64,000 bases of DNA, taken from NCBI RefSeq assembly GCF_041434935.1, contig NZ_CP107964.1, positions 6,555,001 through 6,619,000 of the forward strand, written 5' to 3'. Position numbers and translations under genes: made by a program. Numbering within the stretch: the first letter of the stretch is position 1; each line of letters begins with the position of its first letter. This DNA is from Kitasatospora sp. NBC_00374. GTDB taxonomy: Bacteria > Actinomycetota > Actinomycetes > Streptomycetales > Streptomycetaceae. Below, in pieces: positions 26,981 through 35,224 of the stretch. The notes under the pieces are model-generated. The model had not been told where the DNA came from. It was given only the letters and a program-made list of their open reading frames with translations, and did not search any database.

Positions 26981-27217
26981 TCAGCCTCCGTCCTCGTTCG
27001 TGGGGAATCCCCGTCGGGCGTACTTCTTGTGGACTGCCTGCCGGCTCACGCCCAGGCACACCGCGATGTCCTGCCAGGACCAGCCCTGGCCGCGGGCGTT
27101 GGCCACCTGGAGGTCCTCCAGCCGGTCCGCCAGTTCGCGCAGGGCGCGGACCGCGCGCAGTCCGACGGCCGGGTCGCGGCTGCTCGCGGCTGCCGCGAGC
27201 TCCTTGGTCTCGCTCAT
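26981..27217 (-). CDS. Small helix-turn-helix regulator, partner of the Clp-N protein
   Basis: A 78-residue protein. The N-terminal half is helical (LRAVRALRELADRLEDLQ) and the second half is a helix-turn-helix (GWSWQDIAVCLGVSRQAVHKKYA). ATG 27217 lies six bases after a good -10 box, so the transcript is probably leaderless and this start is favoured. Two GTCAAC-N4-GTTGAC palindromes overlap its promoter, which suggests self-regulation. Confidence 0.88.
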   Translation of the reverse strand: MSETKELAAAASSRDPAVGLRAVRALRELADRLEDLQVANARGQGWSWQDIAVCLGVSRQAVHKKYARRGFPTNEDGG

Positions 27218-27220
27218 GAT

Positions 27221-27263
27221 GTCAACGTAGGTTGACGCCCCGGCGTTGTCAACCCTGGTTGAC
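27221..27263 (-). promoter_or_regulatory. Leaderless promoter overlapped by two palindromic operators
   Basis: Two 16-base sites of form GTCAAC-N4-GTTGAC lie at 27221-27236 and 27248-27263, with centres 27 bases apart. On the minus strand the distal site supplies -35 TTGACA; 17 bases on, inside the proximal site, is -10 TACGTT; six bases later is the ATG of the HTH gene. The divergent MocR gene starts 30 bases beyond the distal palindrome, so the sites may control both directions. The protein that binds is not proven. Confidence 0.75.
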
Positions 27264-27292
27264 ACTCTGGCCCGCTGGTAGGGTCCGGTCCC

Positions 27293-28735
27293 GTGTCCGA
27301 ATCCTGGGTCGACGCCGCCGAACGCATCGGCATCGACCTCCACGTGACGCTCGCCCGGCCGGGGAGCCGGCAGGCCGCCCTCACCCGCGCCCTGCGCGAG
27401 GCGGTCCGGGAGGGCAGGCTGGCCCCCGGCACCCGGCTGCCGCCCTACCGCTCGCTCGCCGCCGACCTCGGGATCGCCCGCAACACCGTCGCCGGCGCCT
27501 ACGCCGAGCTGGTCGCCGAAGGCTGGCTCGCCGCCCGGCAGGGCTCCGGCACCCGGGTGGCCGAGCGCGCCGCGCCACCCGAACCCGTCCACCGGCCCGC
27601 CGAGGCGCCGCGGAAGGCGCCCGGCCCCGCCCACGACCTGCGGCAGGGCCAGCCGGACGCCGCCTCCTTCCCCCGCACGGCCTGGCTCGCCGCCGCCCGC
27701 CGCGCCCTGAACGCCGCCCCCGACGAGGCCTTCGGACCCGGCGACCCGCAGGGCCGGATCGAGCTGCGCCGCGCCCTCGCCGAGTACCTGGCCCGCGCCC
27801 GCGGCGTACGCACCACACCGGACCGGATCGTCCTGTGCTCCGGCTTCGCCCACGCGCTGCGGCTGCTGTTCGGCGGCACCGGTGGCGCCGGGCGCGGACC
27901 CCTGCGCGGGCCGTTGGCCGTGGAGGCGTACGGGCTGGGCTTCCACCGCGACCTGCTGGCCCAGGCCGGAGTGCGCACCGTACCGCTGGAGATCGACGAA
28001 CAGGGCGCCCGGGTGGCGGAGTTGGCCTCGCGCCGGGGCCTTCGGGCGGTGCTGCTCACCCCGGCGCACCAGTTCCCCACCGGCGGGCCGCTGCACGCCT
28101 CCCGGCGTACCGCGGCGGTCGACTGGGCCGGCACCCGCGACGGACTGCTCCTGGAGGACGACTACGACGGCGAGTTCCGCTACGACCGCGAACCCGTCGG
28201 CGCCGTCCAGGGGTTGGACCCGGAGCGGGTGCTCTACCTCGGCTCGGTGAGCAAGAGCCTCTCCCCGGCCCTCCGGCTGGGCTGGATGGTCCTGCCGGAG
28301 CGGCTGGTCGGGCCCGTCCTGGCGACCAAGGGGCAACGCGAGGCCTGGGCCGGCACCCTGGACCAGCTGACCCTGGCCGAGTTCCTCGCGTCCGGCCTCT
28401 ACGACCGCCATGTGCGCCGGATGCGGCAGCGCTACCGGCACCGCCGTGACCGGCTCCTCGCGGCGCTCGCCGCGCACGCACCGCACATCGAGGTCACCGG
28501 GATCGCGGCCGGGCTGCACGCCGTCCTGCGGCTGCCCGCCGGCACCGAGGCCGGCGCCCTCGCGGCGGCGGCCCGGCTGGGGCTCGCCGTCGACGGCCTC
28601 GCCGCCTTCCGCCACCCGGCGGCCGCGGCACCCGCCACCCACGGCCTGGTGGTGGGCTACGCCACCCCGCCCGAGCGCGCGTACGGCGCCGCCCTGGCAG
28701 CCCTGTGCCGGGCCCTGCCGCCCGACCGCGGCTGA
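27293..28735 (+). CDS. MocR-type (PdxR-like) regulator: GntR domain fused to PLP aminotransferase fold
   Basis: A 480-residue regulator. Residues ~20-90 form a GntR winged helix (LREAVREGRLAPGTRLPPYR; ARNTVAGAYAELVAEGW). The rest is a fold-type I aminotransferase domain, with the PLP lysine in GSVSKSLSPALRLGW near residue 320. MocR proteins sense PLP or amino-acid ligands and usually control an adjacent or divergent gene. Here the divergent unit is the HTH/Clp-N pair, with shared palindromes between. GTG 27293 has no good ribosome site, so a leaderless or near-leaderless message is possible. Confidence 0.92.
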   Translation: MSESWVDAAERIGIDLHVTLARPGSRQAALTRALREAVREGRLAPGTRLPPYRSLAADLGIARNTVAGAYAELVAEGWLAARQGSGTRVAERAAPPEPVHRPAEAPRKAPGPAHDLRQGQPDAASFPRTAWLAAARRALNAAPDEAFGPGDPQGRIELRRALAEYLARARGVRTTPDRIVLCSGFAHALRLLFGGTGGAGRGPLRGPLAVEAYGLGFHRDLLAQAGVRTVPLEIDEQGARVAELASRRGLRAVLLTPAHQFPTGGPLHASRRTAAVDWAGTRDGLLLEDDYDGEFRYDREPVGAVQGLDPERVLYLGSVSKSLSPALRLGWMVLPERLVGPVLATKGQREAWAGTLDQLTLAEFLASGLYDRHVRRMRQRYRHRRDRLLAALAAHAPHIEVTGIAAGLHAVLRLPAGTEAGALAAAARLGLAVDGLAAFRHPAAAAPATHGLVVGYATPPERAYGAALAALCRALPPDRG

Positions 28736-28859
28736 GGCGGGGCCGGGGAGGCGAGCCACGGCATACGGCCGCCGCGAGGCGCATCCTGGTACCAGGGCCC
28801 TGCGTGGCGGTCCCGGCCGGGGCCGGTGCGGAGGGCGTGGATCGTTCCCGGAGGCGGTC

Positions 28860-29723
28860 ATGAACAACAGAGCCCCCGCAGGCGTGGTGGCAGGCGTGGA
28901 CGGGTCGGTGCCCGCCGCGGCCGCCGCCGAATGGGCCGCCCAGGAGGCCGAACGTCGAGGGTGCGCACTGCACCTGGTGCACGCCGTGAACACCGGCACC
29001 GTCACCCTCTCCCCACGGACCGGCGCCGCCGTCACCGACCTCATCCTGCGCGAGGCCCAGGCCGTCCTGGACGAGGCGCTCGGCAAGCTCGCCGCCGCCC
29101 ACCCGGAGCTGCGCCTCACCGGGGACGTGGTGCCCAGGGACGCCGCCGAGTCCGTCCTCACCGCCGCCGAGCACGCCGAGCTCGCGGTGGTCGGCACCCG
29201 CGGCCACGGCGGCTTCGCCTCGCTGCTGCTCGGCTCGGTCAGCCTGCGGGTGGCCGCGCACTCCCGGTGCCCGGTCGTCGTGGTCCGGGGCGCCCCGGAC
29301 ACGGGCAATCACATCCTGGTCGCCATCCGCGACGAACGCGACGGCGAGACCCTGCGGTTCGCGCTGCGTGAGGCCACCGACCGACGGCTGCCGGTCGAGG
29401 CCCTGCACACCTGGTCACCCGTGGTGGCCGATGCCGCGCACATGGCGCCGATGATCGACGAGGTGGGGGAGGAGGCCCGGCTGCACGCGCAGCTGCTGCG
29501 GAACACCGTCGAACCGGTGGCGGAGGAGTTCCCGGACGTGCGGGTGGACGCCCGCCCGCTCACCGGTGCGACCGCGGCGACCCTGGTGGAGGCCTCACGC
29601 CGGGCCGCGCTGCTGGTGGTCTCCCGGCACGAGCCCTCGCCGCACTTCGGCCTGCGGCTGGGGACGGCGGTGCACGCCGTCCTGCACCACGCGCACTGCC
29701 CGGTCGCGGTGGTACCGGCCTGA
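28860..29723 (+). CDS. Universal stress protein, two tandem Usp domains
   Basis: A 287-residue protein. Domain 1 (residues ~5-140) starts AGVVAGVDGSVPAAAAAEWA and carries the ATP-binding motif GTRGHGGFASLLLGSVS followed by CPVVVV. Domain 2 (~145-287) ends similarly but its loop, SRHEPSPHFGLRLGTAV, lacks the standard G-x2-G-x9-G-S/T pattern, so it may not bind ATP. GGAGGCGGTC directly precedes the ATG. A perfect terminator follows. Confidence 0.93.
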   Translation: MNNRAPAGVVAGVDGSVPAAAAAEWAAQEAERRGCALHLVHAVNTGTVTLSPRTGAAVTDLILREAQAVLDEALGKLAAAHPELRLTGDVVPRDAAESVLTAAEHAELAVVGTRGHGGFASLLLGSVSLRVAAHSRCPVVVVRGAPDTGNHILVAIRDERDGETLRFALREATDRRLPVEALHTWSPVVADAAHMAPMIDEVGEEARLHAQLLRNTVEPVAEEFPDVRVDARPLTGATAATLVEASRRAALLVVSRHEPSPHFGLRLGTAVHAVLHHAHCPVAVVPA

Positions 29724-29769
29724 CCCGCAACACCGGTCCGGCCCCGGGCGCACCCGGGGGCCGGGAACG

Positions 29770-29804
29770 CCGAAGGCCCGGCGGGCATCCCGCCGGGCCT
29801 TCGG
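29770..29804. terminator. Perfect hairpin terminator
   Basis: Sixteen-base arms CCGAAGGCCCGGCGGG and its exact complement around a CAT loop, between the convergent usp and cbtA genes. Confidence 0.9.
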
Positions 29805-29839
29805 GTGGTACGAGGGTCGTGCGTGGGTCGTACCGCGGT

Positions 29840-30595
29840 TCAGACCGCAGCGGCCCGGGCGGCCGGCGCGGTGGCCGGAGCCGGGTTCAGCAGGCGCTCG
29901 GCGAGGTGCCCGAAGAGCAGGCCGAAGCCGCTCCACAGCGTCACCTGGATCGCCAGCGCGGACAGCCGGAACTGCCACAGCAGCGAGGCCGGGAAGTCCT
30001 CCGGGACCTCGTCCACCACCGGCAGCACCGCGTAGGCCACACCGACGGCCGCCACGAAGCCGACGATCGCCACCGCCGTCGCGTTCCAGTTGCCCAGGCT
30101 CGGCGCCAGCCGGCGACCGAGGATGGTGGCCGCCACCGCGAGCAGCACGCTGAGCACCATCATCAGGAAGTACAGCGTGGTGCGCCTGCCGATGGTGTCC
30201 GGCTCGCCCACCGACGGCGGGTTGGCCGGGTACTTCAGGAACGGCACGACGTACACCGCGACCAGCCCGGCGCCCGAGAGCAGCGCGGCCGTGGCCCGCG
30301 GGCCGAAGCGGCCAATCCGGCCCAGCGCGAAACAGAACGCGAGCCCGGCGATGCCGCCGAACGCGAGCCCGTACAGCAGGATGCCGGTGGCCAGGCCGAG
30401 GGTGGACTGGAGGCTGCGGCTGACCAGTTCCACCTCGCCGTCGCCGTGCGAGTGGGCGTGCGCCTCCTCGAAGCCGATGGCGGCGTCGACGTGCGGCTCA
30501 CCCAGGAGGTAGGCCACGACCAGGGCGAGCACGCCGGCCGCCAGGCCCGCGAGCATGCCCCGGACGAGCAGGGATCTGACAGAGACGGAGTTCAT
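29840..30595 (-). CDS. cbtA: CbtA, predicted cobalt transporter subunit
   Basis: A 251-residue integral membrane protein of the CbtA family, thought to import Co2+ for B12 synthesis. About six hydrophobic segments are visible. The His-rich loop EEAHAHSHGDGEVE after the first segment is a likely metal-collecting site, and FLKYPANPP is a family landmark. It lies 24 bases downstream of cbtB in one operon with a cobalamin riboswitch in front. The mechanism of this family is not established. Confidence 0.9.
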   Translation of the reverse strand: MNSVSVRSLLVRGMLAGLAAGVLALVVAYLLGEPHVDAAIGFEEAHAHSHGDGEVELVSRSLQSTLGLATGILLYGLAFGGIAGLAFCFALGRIGRFGPRATAALLSGAGLVAVYVVPFLKYPANPPSVGEPDTIGRRTTLYFLMMVLSVLLAVAATILGRRLAPSLGNWNATAVAIVGFVAAVGVAYAVLPVVDEVPEDFPASLLWQFRLSALAIQVTLWSGFGLLFGHLAERLLNPAPATAPAARAAAV

Positions 30596-30619
30596 GAGCG
30601 TTGCTTCCCCTTGTGGAGA

Positions 30620-30832
30620 TCAGTGGCAGGGGAAGCCGAGCAGGTGCCGGCCGTCGTGAACCCACTCGTGCACGGTCTCACCGGAGATCAGTGCGGTGGC
30701 GCCCTGCTCGGCGCCGACGAAGTAGATGACGACCAGCATCAGGATGCCGAAGAACGCCGCCCACGGGGCGATCGCCTTCAGCGAGATGGGGGGAATCGCC
30801 GGAGCGGCGGCGGGGGCGATGGGGTGAGCCAT
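30620..30832 (-). CDS. cbtB: CbtB, predicted cobalt transporter small subunit
   Basis: A 70-residue protein with a single membrane segment (AAFFGILMLVVIYFVGAEQGA) and a conserved C-terminal histidine array, HEWVHDGRHLLGFPCH, proposed to bind cobalt. AGGAGGTCC before ATG 30832 is a near-perfect ribosome site, the likely target of riboswitch control. First gene of the cbtBA operon. Confidence 0.92.
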   Translation of the reverse strand: MAHPIAPAAAPAIPPISLKAIAPWAAFFGILMLVVIYFVGAEQGATALISGETVHEWVHDGRHLLGFPCH

Positions 30833-30884
30833 GACCGGACCTCCTGGGGGAACTCGCGTCCCGTTCGATGGAGCAGTGGACGAC

Positions 30885-31000
30885 GGAGTCGGGTCTGACT
30901 TTCCGGCACCTGACGAGGAGTCGGGCACCGGGTACACAGTGGCGCGACCGTGCCGGGATCTCACCGGCTTCCGTCACACCGTCGTCAATTGTCGAGGTGA
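30885..31000 (-). promoter_or_regulatory. Cobalamin riboswitch
   Basis: The minus-strand leader of cbtB contains the core of a cobalamin aptamer: GGAAGCCGGTGAGA, CCGGCACGGTCGCGCCACTG and, about 45 bases on, AGTCAGACCC, in the order and spacing of actinobacterial examples. The 50 bases from there to ATG 30832 include the strong ribosome site, so translation shut-off by B12 is the likely mechanism. Outer boundaries are approximate. Confidence 0.9.
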
Positions 31001-31130
31001 CGGTACCGTGGGGCGGCGGCTCGGCCAAGGGCTGCAGCAGGAGCGCACGGCGCACGGCACGGCGCGCGGCGCCGCCGGAAAACCGTACGTGTACGTGCCG
31101 GGCTTGCCGCCGGGCGGGAGGAGGGCACCG

Positions 31131-31694
31131 ATGACGGTCCGGGTGATGCTGATCTCACCGGCGGCCTCAACAGACCTGCGCGCGGCCCGATTCGGCTCCG
31201 ACGCCCCGCTCTCCGAGGCCGGCCTGCGCCGGGCCCGCTCGGCGGCCGCCCGGACCCCGGGAGCGGACCGGGTCTCGGCCGCCCCCTCCCGCCGCTGCGC
31301 CGAGACCGCCGCCGCACTCGGCCTGACGGCGCAGAGCGACCCCGCCCTCGCCGACCTGGACACCGGCGGCTGGCGCGGCGTCACCCTCGACGAACTCGCC
31401 GCGACGGACCCTGCGGCCCTCGGCGCCTGGCTGGCCGACCCCGCCGCTGCGCCCCACGGCGGCGAGTCCCTCCTCGACCTGACGGTCCGTGTCGGCACCT
31501 GGCTCGCCGCCCTGGACGGCGGCCGCACCATCGCCGTGGCCGAGCCCGCCGTGATCCGCGCCGCCGTCCTGCACGCCCTCGCCCTGCCCCCGCAGGCCTT
31601 CTGGCGCCTCGACGTCGAGCCGCTCACCCTCACCCGCCTCACCGGCGGCGCAGGCCGCTGGAACCTCGCCTGCGGCTCGCCCCTGGCGGACTGA
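31131..31694 (+). CDS. Histidine-phosphatase-fold protein lacking both catalytic histidines
   Basis: A 187-residue protein built like phosphoglycerate-mutase-family phosphatases: PLSEAGLRRARSAA, SAAPSRRCAETAAALG, DLDTGGWRGVTLDEL and HGGESLLDLTVRVGTWLA all align to that family. The catalytic RHG at the N-terminus is replaced by ISPAA, and the second catalytic His near the end is replaced by AEPAVIRAA. It is therefore unlikely to be an ordinary phosphatase. It lies divergent from cbtBA; I recall similar neighbours of cbt genes but cannot check. GGGAGGAGGG precedes the ATG. Confidence 0.75.
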   Translation: MTVRVMLISPAASTDLRAARFGSDAPLSEAGLRRARSAAARTPGADRVSAAPSRRCAETAAALGLTAQSDPALADLDTGGWRGVTLDELAATDPAALGAWLADPAAAPHGGESLLDLTVRVGTWLAALDGGRTIAVAEPAVIRAAVLHALALPPQAFWRLDVEPLTLTRLTGGAGRWNLACGSPLAD

Positions 31695-31901
31695 CGGCGG
31701 CTCTGACCGAGCCGGCCGCCGCCGGCCCGGGGTGCCGACGTCGCCCGGCCCCTCCGGCAGGTCTCGCCGGGGCTCCGTGCGGACGCCCGGTCCGAACGGG
31801 TGACGGCGTCCGCGCCGCCGGTCCGCCTCCCGAGTGCTCCGGCGGGCCGGGCCGATGATGTTGCCGACTGATGATCATTCAGCGGCGCGGAGGTCGGGAC
31901 C

Positions 31902-32558
31902 ATGCGGGAACGTGCAGTCCACCTCGGGCGGATCGCCTTCGGCCTGCTGGCGGCGGCGGCCCTGTCCGTGCAGGGCTACCACGCCGTCAGCGAGGGCGAG
32001 CCGCTCACCGACTTCTTCAGCTACTTCACCAACCTCAGCAACATCGGCGGCCTGCTCGTCCTGATCACGGGGGGCGTGCTCGGGCTGCGCGGCCGCCCGG
32101 GCGTACCGGACGGGATCCGCGGCGCGATCGTGCTCTACATGGTGATCACCGGGCTGGTCTACGCGGTGCTGCTCTCGGGCTACCACCTCGGGCTGCTCCT
32201 GCCGTGGGTGAACGACATCGTCCACCGGCTGATGCCCGTGGTCTACCTCGCGGACTGGCTGATGGTGCCGCCGGTCGCCCGGCTGAGCCGCGTCACCGCA
32301 CTGAAGTGGCTGGTCTTCCCGCTGGTGTACCTGGCGTACACCCTGCTCCGGGGGCCGCTGGTGCACTGGTACCCGTACCCCTTCGTCGACCCGGACCTGC
32401 GCGGCGGCTACGGCCGGGTGGCCGGCGCCTGCACCCTGCTGATGGGCGCGTTCGTGCTGGTGGCGGCGGCCGTGCGGTGGATCGGCAACCGCCGGGCCGT
32501 GCGCCGGACACCGCGGCACGCCAGGGCGGCCCGGGGGAGCGCCGCCGACCCGACCTGA
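31902..32558 (+). CDS. Pr6Pr family membrane protein
   Basis: A 218-residue protein with about six membrane segments, including the family's conserved FFSYFTNLSNIGGLLVL near residue 38 and VNDIVHRLMPVVYLADWL with the buried His. Function unknown. CTGATGATCATTCAG, an imperfect palindrome at 31868-31882, lies just ahead of the gene and may be an operator. It runs 71 bases ahead of an esterase in the same direction. Confidence 0.85.
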   Translation: MRERAVHLGRIAFGLLAAAALSVQGYHAVSEGEPLTDFFSYFTNLSNIGGLLVLITGGVLGLRGRPGVPDGIRGAIVLYMVITGLVYAVLLSGYHLGLLLPWVNDIVHRLMPVVYLADWLMVPPVARLSRVTALKWLVFPLVYLAYTLLRGPLVHWYPYPFVDPDLRGGYGRVAGACTLLMGAFVLVAAAVRWIGNRRAVRRTPRHARAARGSAADPT

Positions 32559-32628
32559 GCCGACGGACCTGCCGAGCCGATCCGATCCGAGCCGAGTCGT
32601 TCGAGGAAGAGGAAGCGGGAACGCGGAC

Positions 32629-33759
32629 ATGGGCCTGACGAGCCACAAGGTCCTGGCGGTCGCCGTCGGCGCCGCGCTGCTGGCGATGGCCGTGACGGTC
32701 GGCTGCTGGCCGCGGCTGGCGCGGCGGCACTGGGCGGCGGTGCTCGGCCGGATCGGGGCGCTGCTCGCGACCCAGCTGACCGTGCTCTGCGCACTCGGGC
32801 TCGCCGCCAACTCCTACTTCTCCTTCTACACCAGCTGGGACGACCTGCTGGGCACCGGTGACCCCGGTCCGGTCACCGTCCGAACCGGGGCCGACGGCCG
32901 GCCGGCCGGGCCCGTGCAGGTACTGGGCCGCGAGCCGGTCCAGGGGGCCGGGCCGAGCGGGCGCGACCCGCGGTCCGCGGGCGAGATCCAGGCGGTCCGG
33001 ATCCCCGGTCCGCGCTCCGGGCTGAGCACCGACGGGTTCGTCTACCTGCCGCCGCAGTACTTCCAGCCCGCGTACGCGGACCGCCGCTTCCCTGCCGTGG
33101 TGGTGCTGACCGGCTACCCGGGGGACGCCAGGAACCTGCTGACCCGGCTCAACTACCCCGGTGCGGCCCTCCGGTTGAACCGGGACGGGCGGATGCAGCC
33201 GACCGTGCTGGTGCTGATGCGGCCGTCCCCGGCGATGCCGGCCGACACCGAGTGCGAGGACGTGCCCGGCGGTGTGCAGGCGGAGACCTACTTCACGCAG
33301 GACGTGCCGCGGGCGGTCGCCGCCGGCTACCGGGTGTCGGTGCGGCCGCAGGGCTGGGCGGTGATGGGCAACTCCACCGGCGGCTACTGCGCGCTGAAGC
33401 TGGCGATGCGCCATCCCGAGGTGTTCCCCAGCGCGGTCTCGATGTCCGGCTACTACCGGGCCGCCGAGGACGCCTCGACCGGCGACCTCTTCCGGGGCAG
33501 CCGACGGCGCCGCGACGAGGCGGATCTGCTCTGGCGGCTGAACAATCTCCCGCCGCCCGCGATCGCCGTGCTGCTGGCCGGGGCCGAACGCGGTGACGGG
33601 GACTACCTGCGGGACACCCGGGCGTTCGCCGCCGCGGTGCGCGGCCCGATGGCGCTGGCCACCGCGACGGTGCCCGAGGGCGGCCACAACTTCCAGACCT
33701 GGAGCCGGCTGCTGCCCTCCGCGCTGGAGTGGCTCTCGCCGCGGCTGGCGGTCAGCTGA
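32629..33759 (+). CDS. Membrane-anchored alpha/beta-hydrolase (esterase, mycolyltransferase-like fold)
   Basis: A 376-residue protein with two N-terminal membrane segments (about 8-28 and 45-65) and an extracytoplasmic hydrolase domain of the D-type esterase group. VYLPPQYF, VVVLTGYPGD and the nucleophile elbow VMGNSTGGYCALKLA (Ser near residue 247) are clear, and the catalytic His is in PEGGHNFQTW. The 3' end overlaps the convergent MoaF-like gene by 8 bases. Substrate unknown. Three GAGCCGA repeats lie upstream at 32557-32595. Confidence 0.88.
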   Translation: MGLTSHKVLAVAVGAALLAMAVTVGCWPRLARRHWAAVLGRIGALLATQLTVLCALGLAANSYFSFYTSWDDLLGTGDPGPVTVRTGADGRPAGPVQVLGREPVQGAGPSGRDPRSAGEIQAVRIPGPRSGLSTDGFVYLPPQYFQPAYADRRFPAVVVLTGYPGDARNLLTRLNYPGAALRLNRDGRMQPTVLVLMRPSPAMPADTECEDVPGGVQAETYFTQDVPRAVAAGYRVSVRPQGWAVMGNSTGGYCALKLAMRHPEVFPSAVSMSGYYRAAEDASTGDLFRGSRRRRDEADLLWRLNNLPPPAIAVLLAGAERGDGDYLRDTRAFAAAVRGPMALATATVPEGGHNFQTWSRLLPSALEWLSPRLAVS

Positions 33760-34081
33760 CCGGCTGGAGCTTGCCGGTGTGCAGCTCGCCGACCCGGCCG
33801 CCCTCGCCCTCGTACGTCCAGAAGACCCGCACGGTGAGCGCGTCCAGGTCCATCACATGGCTGACCGTGATGCCGCTCTGCTCCGTCCAGCTGACGAAGT
33901 ACTGCTGCGGGCCGATCTCCGCGACGTGCAGCTTCACGTCCTCCCACTGGCCGGCCGACTCGCCGAGGCCCTCCCAGCGCAGCCGCGTCCCGTCGGCGGA
34001 GTAGGAGTTGCGGAAGGCGGCGCCGTTGTCGACGTCGAACAGGTAGGTATGTCCGGCGAAGCCAGGCAGGGGCGCGGTCAT
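33752..34081 (-). CDS. Small MoaF-like beta-barrel protein
   Basis: A 109-residue protein that looks like a lipocalin-like barrel of the MoaF/phenolic-acid-decarboxylase type: GHTYLFDVDNGAAFRNSY, LRWEGLGESAGQ, YFVSWTEQSGITVSHVMD and RVFWTYEG. ATG 34081 is preferred over upstream in-frame starts because the extra residues look random. AGAGGATC lies upstream. It ends inside the convergent esterase gene and is divergent from the MerR regulator, which may control it. Confidence 0.7.
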   Translation of the reverse strand: MTAPLPGFAGHTYLFDVDNGAAFRNSYSADGTRLRWEGLGESAGQWEDVKLHVAEIGPQQYFVSWTEQSGITVSHVMDLDALTVRVFWTYEGEGGRVGELHTGKLQPVS

Positions 34082-34199
34082 CTCGGGGGTGATCCTCTGA
34101 ACGGTCGGCGGCGGCCACGGCCGGGGCTCCGGCCGCTGCCTCCAACCTAGCGGACGGGTGCCCGGCCGAGCCCGCTTCGAACGGTCCGGCTCGTCGGCC

Positions 34200-34230
34200 T
34201 TGAGCTTCCCGCGGGGCAAGGTCCTAGATT
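34200..34230 (+). promoter_or_regulatory. MerR-type promoter with 19-base spacer
   Basis: TTGAGC (34200-34205), a 19-base spacer and TAGATT (34225-34230). A 19-base spacer is the hallmark of promoters under-wound by MerR proteins. The spacer is centred on a dyad whose outer arms are CCTTG (34198-34202) and CAAGG (34217-34221). GTG 34237 begins six bases after the -10, so the message is probably leaderless. Confidence 0.65.
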
Positions 34231-34236
34231 CGGGGC

Positions 34237-35097
34237 GTGGACGGAACGGAACGGTTGCTCACCATCGGCGCGATGGCCCGGCGCGCGGGCCTGACCGCCA
34301 AGGCGCTGCGGCACTACGACCGGATCGGGCTGCTGCGGCCGGCCGAGGTCGACCAGGACACCGGCTACCGGTACTACCGGGCCGAGCAGGTGGCCGCGGC
34401 CCGGCTGGTGCGGGTGCTGCGGGCGGTCGACCTGCCGCTGGACCGGGTACGGGAGTGCCTGGCCGCCGCCGAGGCGGCGGGCGACGGCGACGGCGGTGCG
34501 CTGGTGCGCCGGGTGCTGGCCGACCACCGGCGGCGGCTGCAGGCCCGGCTGGACCGGCTGCGCGGCGCCGTCCACCGCACGGATCATCTGATCGAGGAAG
34601 GGATCGACACGGTCATGGGCGAGGACGTAGCGGGGGCCGCGGCCCCGGCGGACGAGCGGCAGCTGGCGGTGGACCTGTTCAACGGGGTCTGGCGGCTGCT
34701 GGAGCGGGAGGACCGCTCGGTCGAGGACGACGACCGCATGGTGCACATGGCGCACGCCTCGCGCCACCACTGGGGGGAGGTGGGCACGGCCGTGAACCTC
34801 AGCCGGGGCGAGTGGCAGTGCTCCCGGGTGTACGCCGTGCTCGGCCGGGCGGAGCCCGCGCTGCACCACGCCCGGCGCGGGCTGGAGATCTGCCGGGCCC
34901 ACGCGATCGGCGACTGGGACCTGGCCTTCGCCTACGAGGCGCTTGCCCGGGCGGCGGCGGTGGCGGGGGACTCGGAGCAGGCCAGGGCCTGGACCGGGCA
35001 GGCGCTGGCCGCCGCCGAGGAGATCGCCGCCCCCGAGGACCGCGAGCTCGTCCTCGCGGACCTGGAGAGCATCCCGGGGCAGCCCCGGTTCTGGTGA
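34237..35097 (+). CDS. MerR family transcriptional regulator with helical-repeat sensor domain
   Basis: A 286-residue regulator. Residues 7-75 are the MerR winged helix (LTIGAMARRAGLTAKALRHYDRIG; YRYYRAEQ), followed by the dimerisation helix up to ~125. The C-terminal 150 residues contain neither metal-binding cysteines nor a GyrI-like domain. They look like TPR-type helices (HHARRGLEICRAHAIGDWDLAFAYEALARAA). Start fixed by the leaderless promoter. Its likely targets are itself and the divergent MoaF-like gene. Confidence 0.87.
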   Translation: MDGTERLLTIGAMARRAGLTAKALRHYDRIGLLRPAEVDQDTGYRYYRAEQVAAARLVRVLRAVDLPLDRVRECLAAAEAAGDGDGGALVRRVLADHRRRLQARLDRLRGAVHRTDHLIEEGIDTVMGEDVAGAAAPADERQLAVDLFNGVWRLLEREDRSVEDDDRMVHMAHASRHHWGEVGTAVNLSRGEWQCSRVYAVLGRAEPALHHARRGLEICRAHAIGDWDLAFAYEALARAAAVAGDSEQARAWTGQALAAAEEIAAPEDRELVLADLESIPGQPRFW

Positions 35098-35151
35098 CGC
35101 CGGGGGGCGGGGCCGGGGCCGGAGGCGGGGGTACCTGTGAGGGACGTCTCA

Positions 35152-35181
35152 TTGTCGGTATGCGACCCATCTGCCTAGCCT
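35152..35181 (+). promoter_or_regulatory. Promoter for the riboswitch-GH16 transcript
   Basis: TTGTCG (35152-35157), an 18-base spacer and TAGCCT (35176-35181). It lies about 40 bases ahead of the riboswitch, as expected for a long structured leader. Confidence 0.45.
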
Positions 35182-35224
35182 GCACGGGATGCCCGGCTGG
35201 GCAGACCCGCGGTCGGGACGCCTA

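Noticed and set aside
27259..27284. A forward promoter TTGACA...TAGGGT for the MocR gene
   Set aside because: The spacer is only 14 bases, too short for a normal -35/-10 pair; the MocR promoter is left undefined.
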